Positions 7,347 through 15,577 of a DNA stretch of 64,000 bases are shown piece by piece. Position numbers and translations under genes: made by a program. Positions within the stretch are counted from its first letter, which is position 1. Every line of letters starts with the position of its first letter. Source of the stretch: Marinovum sp034669705 (GTDB lineage: Bacteria; Pseudomonadota; Alphaproteobacteria; Rhodobacterales; Rhodobacteraceae). The notes under the pieces are model-generated. The model was not told where the DNA came from and did no database searches. It saw only the letters and a program-made list of their open reading frames with translations. Location of the stretch: contig NZ_JAXMOR010000019.1 of assembly GCF_034669705.1 (NCBI RefSeq), positions 1-64,000 on the forward strand, written 5' to 3'.

Positions 7347-9620
7347 TCAGGCCTTGAGATCAAAGCTGATGTCATGGGTGCCGGGGCCGTAGCGCCCGCC
7401 ACCGATCCTGTCGGCCGCGATCGCCTCGCAGCCCTGGGGCAGGGTGACCGTATAGATCACGCGGTGGCCCTCGATCCGCCAGCCTGCCTCGATCCGGCCA
7501 TGGCGGCAGTCGTGCCACATCGAGACCTGTCCCAGTTCGGGCAGGATCCGTGGATCGAGCCGCACCCGGTCGAAGCCCGGTGCCTCGGCCAGCGGCTGCA
7601 CCCCGGCGACGTTTTCGAACAGGAACTGGCAGACCGCTCCATAGGCGTAGTGGTTGTAGCTGTTCATTTCGGGGTCATAGATCGCCCCATCCTCGCCGAT
7701 GGCATCCCAGCGCTCCCAGATCGTGGTGGCACCGCGCTCGACCTGGTAAAGCCAGCCGGGCACCCGCCGGTTGAGGAACACCTTGGCCACCAGATCGTCC
7801 ATCCCCAGTTTCGACAGCGCCGGCAAGAGCGCCGGGGTGCCGATGAACCCGGTGCCGATCAGGTAGTCGGCGTCCTCGATCACCCGCCGGAAATACGCCT
7901 TGGCAGCGGCGTGATGTTCCGCCGGCACGAGGTCATAGAGGAAGGCCAGCGCATAGGAGGTCTGGTCGCCATGCGCCAGCCGCCCAGAGGCGCTGACATA
8001 TTCACGGGCAAAGGCCGCGCGGATCTCCTCGGCGCGCGCCCTCAGCCGCTGGGCCTCGGCCGTCTCGCCGATGACGCCGGCAATCCTTGCCGCAAGGTCG
8101 GTCGAGATGAAATGATAGATCGTGGCGGCGCAATCGTCGCCGATGGTGGGCCGGGGCTTGCGGTTGTCGCCCACCGGCTGCAGCCAGTCGCCGAAGGTAA
8201 AGCCTTTCTGCCCCCAGGTGGAATGCGGGTGGATGATCGGACCGTCCGAGATGCTCCAGAGGTAGTCGAGCCATTTCAGCATCGCCGGGAAACACTCGCG
8301 CAGCACCGCATCGTCGCCGTAATGCAGGTAGAGCTGCCAGGGCATCACGGTGATCACGTCGCCCCAACCGGTGGAGCCTGCCCAGTCGCCGTCAAACTGG
8401 CTGTTCGGGCACAGCGTCGAGTCCGGCGAGAAATGCGGGATCGCGCCGTCCTCGCGCTGGTCATGCATCACGTCGCGCAGATACTTGCGCAGGAACCGCT
8501 CGCTGTCGGCCAGCCAGCAGGCGGTGCCGGCAAAGACCTGCGCGTCGCCGGTCCAGCCCAGACGCTCGTCGCGCTGCGGGCAGTCGGTGGGCACCTCGAC
8601 GAAATTGCCGCGCTGCGACCAGATGGTGTTCCAGACCAGCCGGTTGACCGCCTCGACACCGCAGTCAAAACCGCCAGCGAGGTCCGGCACCGAGGTGATC
8701 GGGACCGAGGCGATCTCGGTCAGCCGCGCCGCGCCCTCGATCCGCACCCGGGCGTAGCGGAAGCCGGTGAAGGTGAACATCGGCGCCCACTGCTCGACCC
8801 CGTCGCCAGACAGCACGTAGCTCAGCGCGGCGCGGGCAGAACGGTAGTTGCGCTTGTCAAAAGCCCCGTCAGGCCCCAGCACCTCGGCGAAGTCGATATA
8901 GACCTCTGCCCCGGCCGCGCCCTCGACGGCGATGCGCGCGTATCCGGCAACGTTCTGGCCGAAATCGTGGATCGTGGTGTCCTGCGCCTCCCAGCTCTTT
9001 TGCGGCGCGATCTCGGGCAGTTCGCGCACCGTGCCGGCCTCTTGCGGGACAAAGAGCGCCCTGTCGGTCGGCAGCACCTCGACCCCGCCGGTCTCTTGCG
9101 GGGTGATCCGCGCATCGTGATCCTCGCCCCAGTAGATGCCCGACTTGGTGATCGGCAGCAGGCCGCTGTCCCAGCTGTCATCGGTGCGGCAGACGATCGT
9201 GCCGGCGCTTTCCACCTCGGCCAGCGCGGCGATGCGTTCGCCCCAGCCGTTGACCCCGCTCTTCATCAGCGGCGAGCGATACCAGCCGTCGCCCAGCCAG
9301 ATCTCGATCCGGTTGTCGCCCTCGGTCAGCAGGCCGGTGATGTCATAGCTCTGAAAGGCGATGCGATCATCGTAGCAGGTCCAGCCCGGGGTCAGGCTAT
9401 CGGACCCGACGCGCCGGCCGTTGACGAAGGCACGATACAGTCCGAAGGCCGAGACATGCAGCAGGTGCGGCTCGGTCCCGGTGCGGCGAAAGCGGGTGGC
9501 GACAAAGCTTGCCGCGGTGCCGACGCCCTGGTCGACACTGGGTGCGATCACCTCGGCCACCCAGTCGCGGGATGCAGGTCGTCGGGCCGTGCGCGCTGCG
9601 CCGGCAATATCCAGGCTCAT
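7347..9620 (-). CDS. Alpha-L-rhamnosidase-like glycoside hydrolase (GH78 type)
   Basis: A 757-residue protein that I recognise as an alpha-L-rhamnosidase-type enzyme releasing terminal L-rhamnose. An N-terminal beta domain (LLHVSAFGLYRAFVNGRRVG, then LTPGWTCYDDRIAFQSYDI) is followed by an alpha/alpha-barrel catalytic region with the family hallmark VPTDCPQRDERLGWTGDAQ (around residue 340), which holds the conserved acidic residues. No signal peptide is visible, so it probably acts in the cytoplasm on imported glycosides. The start at 9620 is supported by GAGGAAT just upstream; the frame is open to 9713. It is the first gene of the minus-strand operon with the CUT1 importer and is divergent from the LacI regulator. 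Confidence 0.87.
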   Translation of the reverse strand: MSLDIAGAARTARRPASRDWVAEVIAPSVDQGVGTAASFVATRFRRTGTEPHLLHVSAFGLYRAFVNGRRVGSDSLTPGWTCYDDRIAFQSYDITGLLTEGDNRIEIWLGDGWYRSPLMKSGVNGWGERIAALAEVESAGTIVCRTDDSWDSGLLPITKSGIYWGEDHDARITPQETGGVEVLPTDRALFVPQEAGTVRELPEIAPQKSWEAQDTTIHDFGQNVAGYARIAVEGAAGAEVYIDFAEVLGPDGAFDKRNYRSARAALSYVLSGDGVEQWAPMFTFTGFRYARVRIEGAARLTEIASVPITSVPDLAGGFDCGVEAVNRLVWNTIWSQRGNFVEVPTDCPQRDERLGWTGDAQVFAGTACWLADSERFLRKYLRDVMHDQREDGAIPHFSPDSTLCPNSQFDGDWAGSTGWGDVITVMPWQLYLHYGDDAVLRECFPAMLKWLDYLWSISDGPIIHPHSTWGQKGFTFGDWLQPVGDNRKPRPTIGDDCAATIYHFISTDLAARIAGVIGETAEAQRLRARAEEIRAAFAREYVSASGRLAHGDQTSYALAFLYDLVPAEHHAAAKAYFRRVIEDADYLIGTGFIGTPALLPALSKLGMDDLVAKVFLNRRVPGWLYQVERGATTIWERWDAIGEDGAIYDPEMNSYNHYAYGAVCQFLFENVAGVQPLAEAPGFDRVRLDPRILPELGQVSMWHDCRHGRIEAGWRIEGHRVIYTVTLPQGCEAIAADRIGGGRYGPGTHDISFDLKA

Positions 9621-9672
9621 GTAATTCCTCCACAATTCGGCCTCTGCGGCCTCCTCGCCACATTGTGTAGAC

Positions 9673-9688
9673 CGTTCTACGTAAAACG
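9673..9688. promoter_or_regulatory. Candidate LacI-family operator
   Basis: The 16-bp sequence CGTTCTACGTAAAACG is an inverted repeat with one mismatched pair and a central CpG, the hallmark of LacI-family operators. It lies in the 149-base divergent spacer between the rhamnosidase operon and the LacI-type gene, about 50 bases upstream of the rhamnosidase start. A second, overlapping inverted repeat GTAGA-N4-TCTAC is at 9667-9680. Binding by the adjacent regulator is an inference. Confidence 0.5.
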
Positions 9689-9769
9689 ATATACAACTTT
9701 CCTTCGCTTGCAAGTACTGTTTGAAAAATCATCGCATGGCGCGGCAACGGACCCGGGGGGATCAGCAGC

Positions 9770-10789
9770 ATGACAGAGCCGAAGACAAGGCGCGGAAAGG
9801 TCACCATCCGGGACGTCGCGGCGGATGCCGGCGTCTCGACCGCCGCGGTATCGAAAGTGCTGCGCAACGCCTATGGCGTCAGCGACACGTTGCGTGGCAA
9901 GGTACTGAAATCCATCGAGAAACTGGGGTATCGTCCGAGCACCGCGGCACGCGGGATGCGCGGCCGGACCTACAGCGTCGGGATGCTGCTGGTCGAGATG
10001 CACAACCCCTTCGTGCCCTACATCGTGGGCGGCGCCAAGGAGGCGCTGCACAAGGCCGGCTACAAGGCGTTGATCGGGGTGGGCGAGGCCGAGGAAGCCA
10101 TCGAGGGGTCACTGATCGATTCGATGATCGACCTGCAGATGGACGGTCTGCTGCTGGTCACGCCGCGACTGCCCAGCGAAGTGCTGAGCCGTTATGCGGC
10201 GCAGAGCCCCACCGTGGTGATCGGTCACCATGAGGATCGGATGGACGCCTTCGACACGGTCAATTCCGACGACAGGCTCGGCGCGCGCATGGCGGTCGAG
10301 GCACTGCTGGCGCGCGGCTGCCGAGATGTGCAGATGATCAGCCAGCCGACCGCAGGCTCCAGCCGCGAGGTCTTTGACGTGCGCGAGCGCGGCTATCTCG
10401 AGGTCATGGCCGAGGCCGGTCTGTCAGACCGCACCCGGATCTGGCGGGTGGGCGAGCGCCGCTATCGGCCCGGCCAGTCGGTCAATGCCTTCCTCGATCA
10501 GGCGCAGTTGCCGGACGGGCTGTTCTGCTGGAGCGACATCCACGCCATCGAGATCATGAACGCGGCGTTCGAGCGCGGCATTCCGATCCCCGAGCGCCTG
10601 CTCGTGGTGGGCTACGACAACAGCCCGGTGGCGGCGATGCCGATGATCGGCCTGTCGAGCATCGAGCAGCGTGGCACGACCCTCGGCGAACTGGCCGCCA
10701 AGGCGCTGCTGTCGCGCATTGGCGGGCGCACCGCGCCGGAGCACCTGCTGGTGAGACCGGAACTGGTCGTTCGCAGAAGCCTGGGCTGA
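9770..10789 (+). CDS. LacI-family transcriptional regulator
   Basis: A 339-residue regulator with an N-terminal LacI helix-turn-helix (VTIRDVAADAGVSTAAVSKV, residues about 9-28) and a periplasmic-binding-protein-like ligand domain (VGMLLVEMHNPFVPYIVGGA near 67; VVGYDNSPVAAM near 280). It is divergent from the rhamnosidase-CUT1 operon and most likely represses it until an imported sugar binds. A GGGGGATCAGCAGC stretch before the ATG may carry the ribosome site. Insertion-sequence debris begins about 100 bases after its stop. Confidence 0.92.
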   Translation: MTEPKTRRGKVTIRDVAADAGVSTAAVSKVLRNAYGVSDTLRGKVLKSIEKLGYRPSTAARGMRGRTYSVGMLLVEMHNPFVPYIVGGAKEALHKAGYKALIGVGEAEEAIEGSLIDSMIDLQMDGLLLVTPRLPSEVLSRYAAQSPTVVIGHHEDRMDAFDTVNSDDRLGARMAVEALLARGCRDVQMISQPTAGSSREVFDVRERGYLEVMAEAGLSDRTRIWRVGERRYRPGQSVNAFLDQAQLPDGLFCWSDIHAIEIMNAAFERGIPIPERLLVVGYDNSPVAAMPMIGLSSIEQRGTTLGELAAKALLSRIGGRTAPEHLLVRPELVVRRSLG

Positions 10790-10923
10790 CCGCCAGACCG
10801 CGACGCGTCAGAGCGGCACCAAGGGCCGGTGAAGTCTGAGACAGACCTATCGCTGCGGCGCGCCCGACCGGATGCTCAAACAGGATTTGATCGAAAGTGT
10901 TGCGACAACCGGTTGATTCCGCC

Positions 10924-11046
10924 TTGGCTGCCGCGGTCGGTGTGGTGGATGCAGTCCCTGGTCGGCAGCCGCAGCGCGTCGGCCATCTGCAGCGTCCGGA
11001 TGGCCAGGTCGCGTTTCATCCGGTTGCTGACCGCCCATCTATCACC
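10924..11046 (-). pseudogene. IS3-family transposase (OrfB) internal fragment
   Basis: About 41 residues read on the minus strand match the integrase core of IS3-family OrfB: GDRWAVSNRMKRDLAIRTLQ, then CIHHTDRGSQ carrying the second catalytic Asp of the DDE triad. Both flanks lose similarity at once, so this is an internal scrap without start, first Asp or final Glu. It is part of a debris field between the LacI gene and glpD. Confidence 0.8.
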
Positions 11047-11303
11047 CGGCAGTGGTTTGCTTTTGCAACATGAGGGGGTGTCTATCCCAAGACTGCCCGG
11101 CGCGAGCGCCCGCCGGACAGTGCTGAGACCCGCAAGGAGATGCACGGAATACCCAAACCCGACCTGCAGACTCTCGTTACGAGGGACCCGCTGGGGGCAG
11201 GTCAGTTTGGCCTGCTGCGGGCTGCAAGGTTGCCTTCGAATGAATACAGGACATCGCCGCGACAGGGCGGAACCGCACCGATACAGCAGCCGCGCCCTCG
11301 GCG
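11047..11303. other. Unassigned debris between transposase scrap and secreted-protein gene
   Basis: No convincing gene. The open frames are short, without ribosome sites, and continue the transposase frame without similarity. The base composition resembles the surrounding mobile-element remains. Confidence 0.35.
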
Positions 11304-11840
11304 TCAGCCTTTGCGGAAGACGTAATCGGCGAGGACGGGTTCGTTGCAACTGCCGCCGTCGGTGAACGTGATGCGCACCGTGACCCCGTCATAGCTGCCG
11401 CTTGGGCCAAGTTGCGCCGCGACATTCGCCGTTTTGCCCGTGGCCCCGCCGACGCTGGCTTGCTCAAACCCACGGAAATTCGTCACGCCGCCGTCAGGCA
11501 GGTGATAGGCACGCTGCGCCCAGATCCGCGGGATCCGCCCTGACCCGCGCAGGACGCTTCCCGTCATTTCGAAATAGATCACGCCGGCCTCAGCGATGTA
11601 GCGTGGCTTGGTCCAGTCGAGAATTGCCACGAACGACGAATCCCGGGTCTGGTACTTCACGACCCCGTCTTGACTGCCGCTGCGCGGTTGCCAGTCAAGA
11701 AACAACCCTCCGGCGGGCCAACAGTTAAGCGGACCCGCATTGTAATTCACGTCGCTGAGATACCAGCTTTGCGAGAGGGCGGCTGAGGCACCGGCGCACC
11801 AAAGCGCAACTGCCAATATTGCTTTTTTAAACATGTTCAT
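11304..11840 (-). CDS. Secreted protein of unknown function
   Basis: A 178-residue protein with a Sec signal peptide (MNMFKKAILAVALWCAGASA, cleavage near ALS). The mature part is rich in Tyr, Trp, Gly and Ser with two Cys (one in LNCWPAGG, one in GGSCNEPV) that could pair. I do not recognise a domain; the beta-rich look suggests a small exported or surface-exposed protein. It stands alone in an insertion-sequence field, with a possible truncated membrane-protein frame 82 bases upstream on the same strand. An AAAAAAAGGGAG-like stretch precedes the ATG and is a good ribosome site. Confidence 0.65.
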   Translation of the reverse strand: MNMFKKAILAVALWCAGASAALSQSWYLSDVNYNAGPLNCWPAGGLFLDWQPRSGSQDGVVKYQTRDSSFVAILDWTKPRYIAEAGVIYFEMTGSVLRGSGRIPRIWAQRAYHLPDGGVTNFRGFEQASVGGATGKTANVAAQLGPSGSYDGVTVRITFTDGGSCNEPVLADYVFRKG

Positions 11841-11921
11841 GGCTCCCTTTTTTTCTTCAAGACCGGGCGTTCTGGAAATTTAACATACAATTGCACAAAA
11901 CTGGTTCGTTCCTTGCAGCTG

Positions 11922-12128
11922 TCATTCTGTCCAGCGGGTGCCGATGCTTCCATCAAGAAGCCAAATCCCGATAAGCATGACCAATAGAAACAGACAGTAG
12001 CGACGGAACCAGCGCCTGCCGAAGCGAGCGCGGGTCAGCAGTCGCTGACCTTTTTCGTCGAAGGCTGATCTGCGTAGGGCTGCGGAATCTTGCCGGAATG
12101 ATGGATGCGTGGAGACCGCCAGGCAACA
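11922..12128 (-). pseudogene. Possible 3' remnant of a small membrane-protein gene
   Basis: A 68-codon open frame on the minus strand has no start codon near its 5' end but encodes a basic stretch (RARFGRRWFRRY) followed by one clear hydrophobic helix (CLFLLVMLIGIWLL) and a short polar tail. It lies in the same orientation just upstream of the secreted-protein gene and abuts transposase debris, so it may be the truncated end of a gene cut by insertion. There is no family recognition; low certainty. Confidence 0.25.
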
Positions 12129-12413
12129 CTACGGATCGTCGCGTAGTGGTCGGACTGACTCACATGCGGGTCCACGAAACCCCGCTGTCGATCGGCGGAC
12201 TGTCCCAAGTGAGCTGGAGTTATGCCCGGCTGGGCTGGACCTCTAAGGGTTGGGCAGCGGTCCGAAGTTCGAGGTTCTGGCGGGCAGCCTTTCGGGGCCA
12301 TATGGCGTCGGTTCGGCCGCAAGCGGCTGAAGCGGGAAAAGCCGGACGAACTGGCCGGGCCGCCTTCGCTACATTCGATCCCCCGGTTCGATTGCTTTAC
12401 GCTTCGGCCCTCG

Positions 12414-12545
12414 AATGAGGTTCTTCAAAGCATCGAAGAGGTCCAGCAGATTGCCACCGAGTGGCTCTGGTCCTACAGCCATGAACGCCCGAACATGGGC
12501 AGCGGCAGGATGACACCTGCACAGAAACAGAAGATGGCCGCGTAA
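12414..12545 (+). pseudogene. IS3-family transposase (OrfB) C-terminal fragment
   Basis: The last 43 codons match the C-terminus of IS3-group OrfB proteins: SIEEVQQIATEWLWSYSHER, then PNMGSGRMTPAQKQKMAA and a stop. The catalytic region is missing; upstream codons in this frame lose similarity. The inverted repeat CCCCCG-N6-CGGGGG at 12560-12577, 15 bases after the stop, fits the right end of such an element. Orientation and type differ from the scrap at 10,924-11,046, though both are IS3 family. Confidence 0.82.
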
Positions 12546-12609
12546 ATTCTACGACCAAGCCCCCGCAGAAACGGGGGATCATCGGACCATGTTTCGAAAT
12601 CTGGCCCCC

Positions 12610-12678
12610 GCACGGGGTGTAATCTCGGCTTGGGCAAGAGACTTCAACACCGAACGCCCGCCACCGGCTTTGGGCTAG
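12610..12678 (+). pseudogene. Second IS3-family transposase C-terminal scrap
   Basis: The plus-strand frame reads ISAWARDFNTERPPPALG and then a stop. This resembles the C-terminal DFNTERPHSALGY motif of another IS3 subgroup, distinct from the fragment ending at 12,545. The region before it is not transposase-like. The fragment is too short for a firm family call, but the motif is characteristic. Confidence 0.55.
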
Positions 12679-12717
12679 CAGACCCCCGCCGACGACGCTC
12701 TGACCTCGGCCACCGTG

Positions 12718-12778
12718 ATCGCACGACCCGCTGCGCGGGTTGAAAGCTCCGTGCGTCGTGCGATTGCTCAACCCGCGC
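12718..12778. repeat. Interleaved inverted repeats (A-B-A'-B')
   Basis: Arm A ATCGCACGAC (12718-12727) pairs with GTCGTGCGAT (12755-12764), and arm B GCGCGGGTTGA (12733-12743) pairs with TCAACCCGCGC (12768-12778). The two perfect inverted repeats, 10 and 11 bp, interlock, so as RNA they would form either one of two hairpins or a pseudoknot. They lie in mobile-element debris upstream of the 3' end of glpD. Function is unknown. Confidence 0.6.
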
Positions 12779-12959
12779 CAATCGGCGTACACAACTCTCG
12801 GCCTCCGGTCGCAGATGGATGAAAATGCAGTGGCTGGTCACGACGACTGGAATGAAAAACGCACTCGGGGCTGAAGATGCGCTCACCACGCGCGTTCATC
12901 GCAGCCCAAACCGCAACCGCCTGAGTGTCCAGTGTAACGGGGGCAAGATCGATCGGCCA

Positions 12960-14555
12960 TCAAGCAGCCACCGTACCGGACTGGCGCCGTTCCACCATCC
13001 AGCCCTGCAACCCCGCGATCTCCGTCTCGCTCAGCCGCAGACCCAGCTTGTTGCGCCGCCAGACCACGTCTTCGGCGGTGCGGGCGTATTCTCGGTCCAT
13101 CAGCCAGATCACCTCGGCCTCGGTCAGCGTGGCGCCGAAGTCGCGGCCGAGGTCGCGGGCCTCGGTGGCGCCGTCGAGGATGATCTCGGCTTCGGTGCCA
13201 TAGGCGCGCACCAGCCGCCGGGCCCAGAACGGCGTCAGAAAGCCGTAACGCGCTTGCAGATCCGCGATCAGATGCGACACGCCGTCGACCGGAAAATCGC
13301 CGCCGGGCAGGGGCACGCCGGCGGTCCAGGGGCCCTTGCCGATGCCGAGGTGGCTGTCGATCTGCTCCAGCGCGCTTTCGGCCAGCCGGCGATAGGTGGT
13401 GATCTTGCCGCCAAAGACGTTGAGCACCGGCGCGCCGCCCGCGGCATCGACCTTCAGCGTGTAGTCCCGCGTCGCCGCTGTCGCGCTCGAGGCGCCGTCG
13501 TCATAGAGCGGGCGGACGCCGGAATAGGTCCAGACGATATCGTCGCGGCTTAGGTCCTGCGCGAAGTACTGGTTCGCGAAGTCGATCAGGTAACGCTGTT
13601 CTTCCTCGGTGCAGACCGGCTTTTGCGAGGGATCGGGATGGTCGGCGTCGGTGGTGCCGATCAGGGTGAAATCCCCCTCGTAGGGGATCGCAAAGATGAT
13701 CCGCCCGTCGGTGCCCTGGAAGAAGTAGCACTTGTCGTGGTCATAGAGCTTGCGGGTCACGATATGGCTGCCGCGCACCAGGCGCACGCCGTCGCTGGAG
13801 GGGATCGAGACCTTGTTCCGGATGATGTCGCCAACCCAGGGGCCGCCGGCATTGACCAGCATGCGGGCGGAATGGGTGCGGGTCTTGCCGTTTTCGGTAT
13901 CTTGCGTTTCGACGCGCCAGAGGTCGCCGTCACGGGTCGCCGAAAGCACCTTGGTGCGGGTCAGAATGCTGGCGCCGCGGGCCTCGGCATCGCGGGCGTT
14001 GAGCACCACCAGCCGCGAGTCCTCGACCCAGCAGTCGGAGTATTCATAGGCGGTCTCGAACCGGTCCTGCAGCGGTGCCCCCTCGGGGGTGTTCGGCAAC
14101 GACAGGGTCTTGGTGGCGGGCAGGATCTTGCGGCCGCCCAGGTGGTCGTACATGAACAGCCCGAGCCGGATCAGCCAGGCGGGCCTGCGACCCTTCATCC
14201 AGGGCATGACGAGGCTCAGCAGTTTCGACGTCGGGGTTTCGGATTCGAAGCGCATATCCTTATGATACGGCAGGACAAAACGCATCGGCCAGCTGATGTG
14301 CGGCATCGCGCGGAGCAGGGTTTCCCGCTCGATCAGCGCCTCGCGCACCAAGCGGAATTCAAAGTACTCGAGATAGCGCAACCCGCCATGGAACAGCTTG
14401 GTCGAAGAGGAGGAGGTCGCCGAGGCGAGATCGTTCATCTCGGCCAGGGTGACGCTCAGCCCGCGGCCGGCAGCGTCGCGGGCAATGCCGCAGCCATTGA
14501 TGCCGCCACCAATGACGAAAAGATCCACCGGGCTGTTGGGGTCGTGATGCGTCAA
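12960..14555 (-). CDS. glpD: Aerobic glycerol-3-phosphate dehydrogenase (FAD)
   Basis: A 531-residue membrane-associated flavoenzyme oxidising glycerol-3-phosphate to dihydroxyacetone phosphate with electrons to quinone. It shows the FAD dinucleotide-binding motif VIGGGINGCGIARDAAGRGL near the N-terminus, SSSSTKLFHGGLRYLE, and the FGGKITTYR motif near residue 395. I place the start at the TTG at 14555 because AGGAGA lies 6 bases upstream; in-frame ATG codons at 14600 and 14591 would overrun that site. The gene is divergent from a GlpR-type regulator and is likely repressed by it. No glycerol kinase or glycerol ABC transporter is in the window. Confidence 0.92.
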   Translation of the reverse strand: MTHHDPNSPVDLFVIGGGINGCGIARDAAGRGLSVTLAEMNDLASATSSSSTKLFHGGLRYLEYFEFRLVREALIERETLLRAMPHISWPMRFVLPYHKDMRFESETPTSKLLSLVMPWMKGRRPAWLIRLGLFMYDHLGGRKILPATKTLSLPNTPEGAPLQDRFETAYEYSDCWVEDSRLVVLNARDAEARGASILTRTKVLSATRDGDLWRVETQDTENGKTRTHSARMLVNAGGPWVGDIIRNKVSIPSSDGVRLVRGSHIVTRKLYDHDKCYFFQGTDGRIIFAIPYEGDFTLIGTTDADHPDPSQKPVCTEEEQRYLIDFANQYFAQDLSRDDIVWTYSGVRPLYDDGASSATAATRDYTLKVDAAGGAPVLNVFGGKITTYRRLAESALEQIDSHLGIGKGPWTAGVPLPGGDFPVDGVSHLIADLQARYGFLTPFWARRLVRAYGTEAEIILDGATEARDLGRDFGATLTEAEVIWLMDREYARTAEDVVWRRNKLGLRLSETEIAGLQGWMVERRQSGTVAA

Positions 14556-14627
14556 GGCGCGTCTCCTGAAATCTATACGGTCCTGCAGCATATCTGGCAC
14601 AGGTGCGCGCGTTTTTCAATGGTTCAG

Positions 14628-14647
14628 TTTTCGTTAGTGTTCGTTTT
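14628..14647. promoter_or_regulatory. Candidate GlpR operator
   Basis: Between glpD and the DeoR-family gene the sequence TTTTCGTTAGTGTTCGTTTT holds two TTCGTT hexamers (14630-14635 and 14640-14645) spaced by exactly one helical turn. TTCG-containing repeats are known elements of GlpR sites. It lies 73 bases upstream of the glpD start, consistent with repression of glpD and autoregulation. Assignment is an inference. Confidence 0.4.
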
Positions 14648-14806
14648 GTCCCGGTCCGTTGACGTTACCGACGATTTCCGCAAATTGATAAAGCTGCAGG
14701 TGGTCGTGCTGGCTTTCGTGTTGTGGCCCTGCGGGCTCTGGCGCTAAGTTGGCCCGGATCGCACCGAAATGCAGCCGCGCCAAGGATCGAAAGGAAACGA
14801 AAAGAC

Positions 14807-15571
14807 ATGTCGCAGACCTTTCGGCATCCGGAGATCCTCGAAATTGCCCGCCGCGAGGGCAAGGTCACCGTCGAGGGGCTGGCCGAGCATTTCGGCGTCA
14901 CCCTGCAGACCATCCGCCGCGACCTTTCGGATCTCGCCGATGCCGGCCGGCTCGAGCGGGTGCATGGCGGCGCGGTGCTGCCGTCGAGCACCACCAATAT
15001 CCTCTACGAGGAGCGCCGCTCGCTCAACCCGGCGGCGAAACAGGCGATCGCGCGCAGCTGCGCGGCGCGGATCCCGAACGACATCTCGCTGTTTCTCAAC
15101 ATCGGCACCTCGACCGAGGCGGTGGCGCAGGAACTTCTGCATCACAGCAAGCTGATGGTGGTGACCAACAACATGAACGTCGCAAACATCCTCGCCGCCA
15201 ACCCGGAGTGCGAGATCATCGTCACCGGCGGCCACCTGCGCCGCACCGATGGCGGGCTGGTCGGCAACCTGGCGGTCGATACCATCAGCCAGTTCAAGTT
15301 CGACCTTGCGGTCGTCGGCTGTTCGGCGCTGGACGGCGATGGCGACATGATGGATTTCGACATCCAGGAGGTCAACGTCAGCCGCACCATCCTGCGCCAG
15401 TCGCGCAAGACCTTTCTGGTGGCCGATCACACCAAGTTCGCCCGCACCGCCCCGGCGCGGATCGCCTCGCTCGGCGATGTCGACAGCGTCTTTACCGACA
15501 AGCCGTTGCCGCCGGACCTCGCCCACGCCTGCCGGGGGTGGGGCACAGAGGTGGTGGTCTCCGAGGTCTGA
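14807..15571 (+). CDS. glpR: DeoR-family regulator, GlpR type
   Basis: A 254-residue repressor with an N-terminal DeoR winged helix (VEGLAEHFGVTLQTIRRDLS, residues about 21-40) and a DeoRC sugar-phosphate sensor domain (NIGTSTEAVAQ near 97; VGCSALDGDGDMMDFD near 177; VADHTKFAR near 205). The ATG at 14807 has AAGGAA upstream; the longer frame from 14723 lacks a ribosome site. Being divergent from glpD, it probably senses glycerol-3-phosphate and represses glpD. Confidence 0.88.
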   Translation: MSQTFRHPEILEIARREGKVTVEGLAEHFGVTLQTIRRDLSDLADAGRLERVHGGAVLPSSTTNILYEERRSLNPAAKQAIARSCAARIPNDISLFLNIGTSTEAVAQELLHHSKLMVVTNNMNVANILAANPECEIIVTGGHLRRTDGGLVGNLAVDTISQFKFDLAVVGCSALDGDGDMMDFDIQEVNVSRTILRQSRKTFLVADHTKFARTAPARIASLGDVDSVFTDKPLPPDLAHACRGWGTEVVVSEV

Positions 15572-15577
15572 GCCGGC

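Noticed and set aside
7287..9773. An 828-codon plus-strand frame opposite the rhamnosidase
   Set aside because: The minus-strand frame carries GH78-type motifs and a ribosome site; the plus-strand translation has no recognisable domain.
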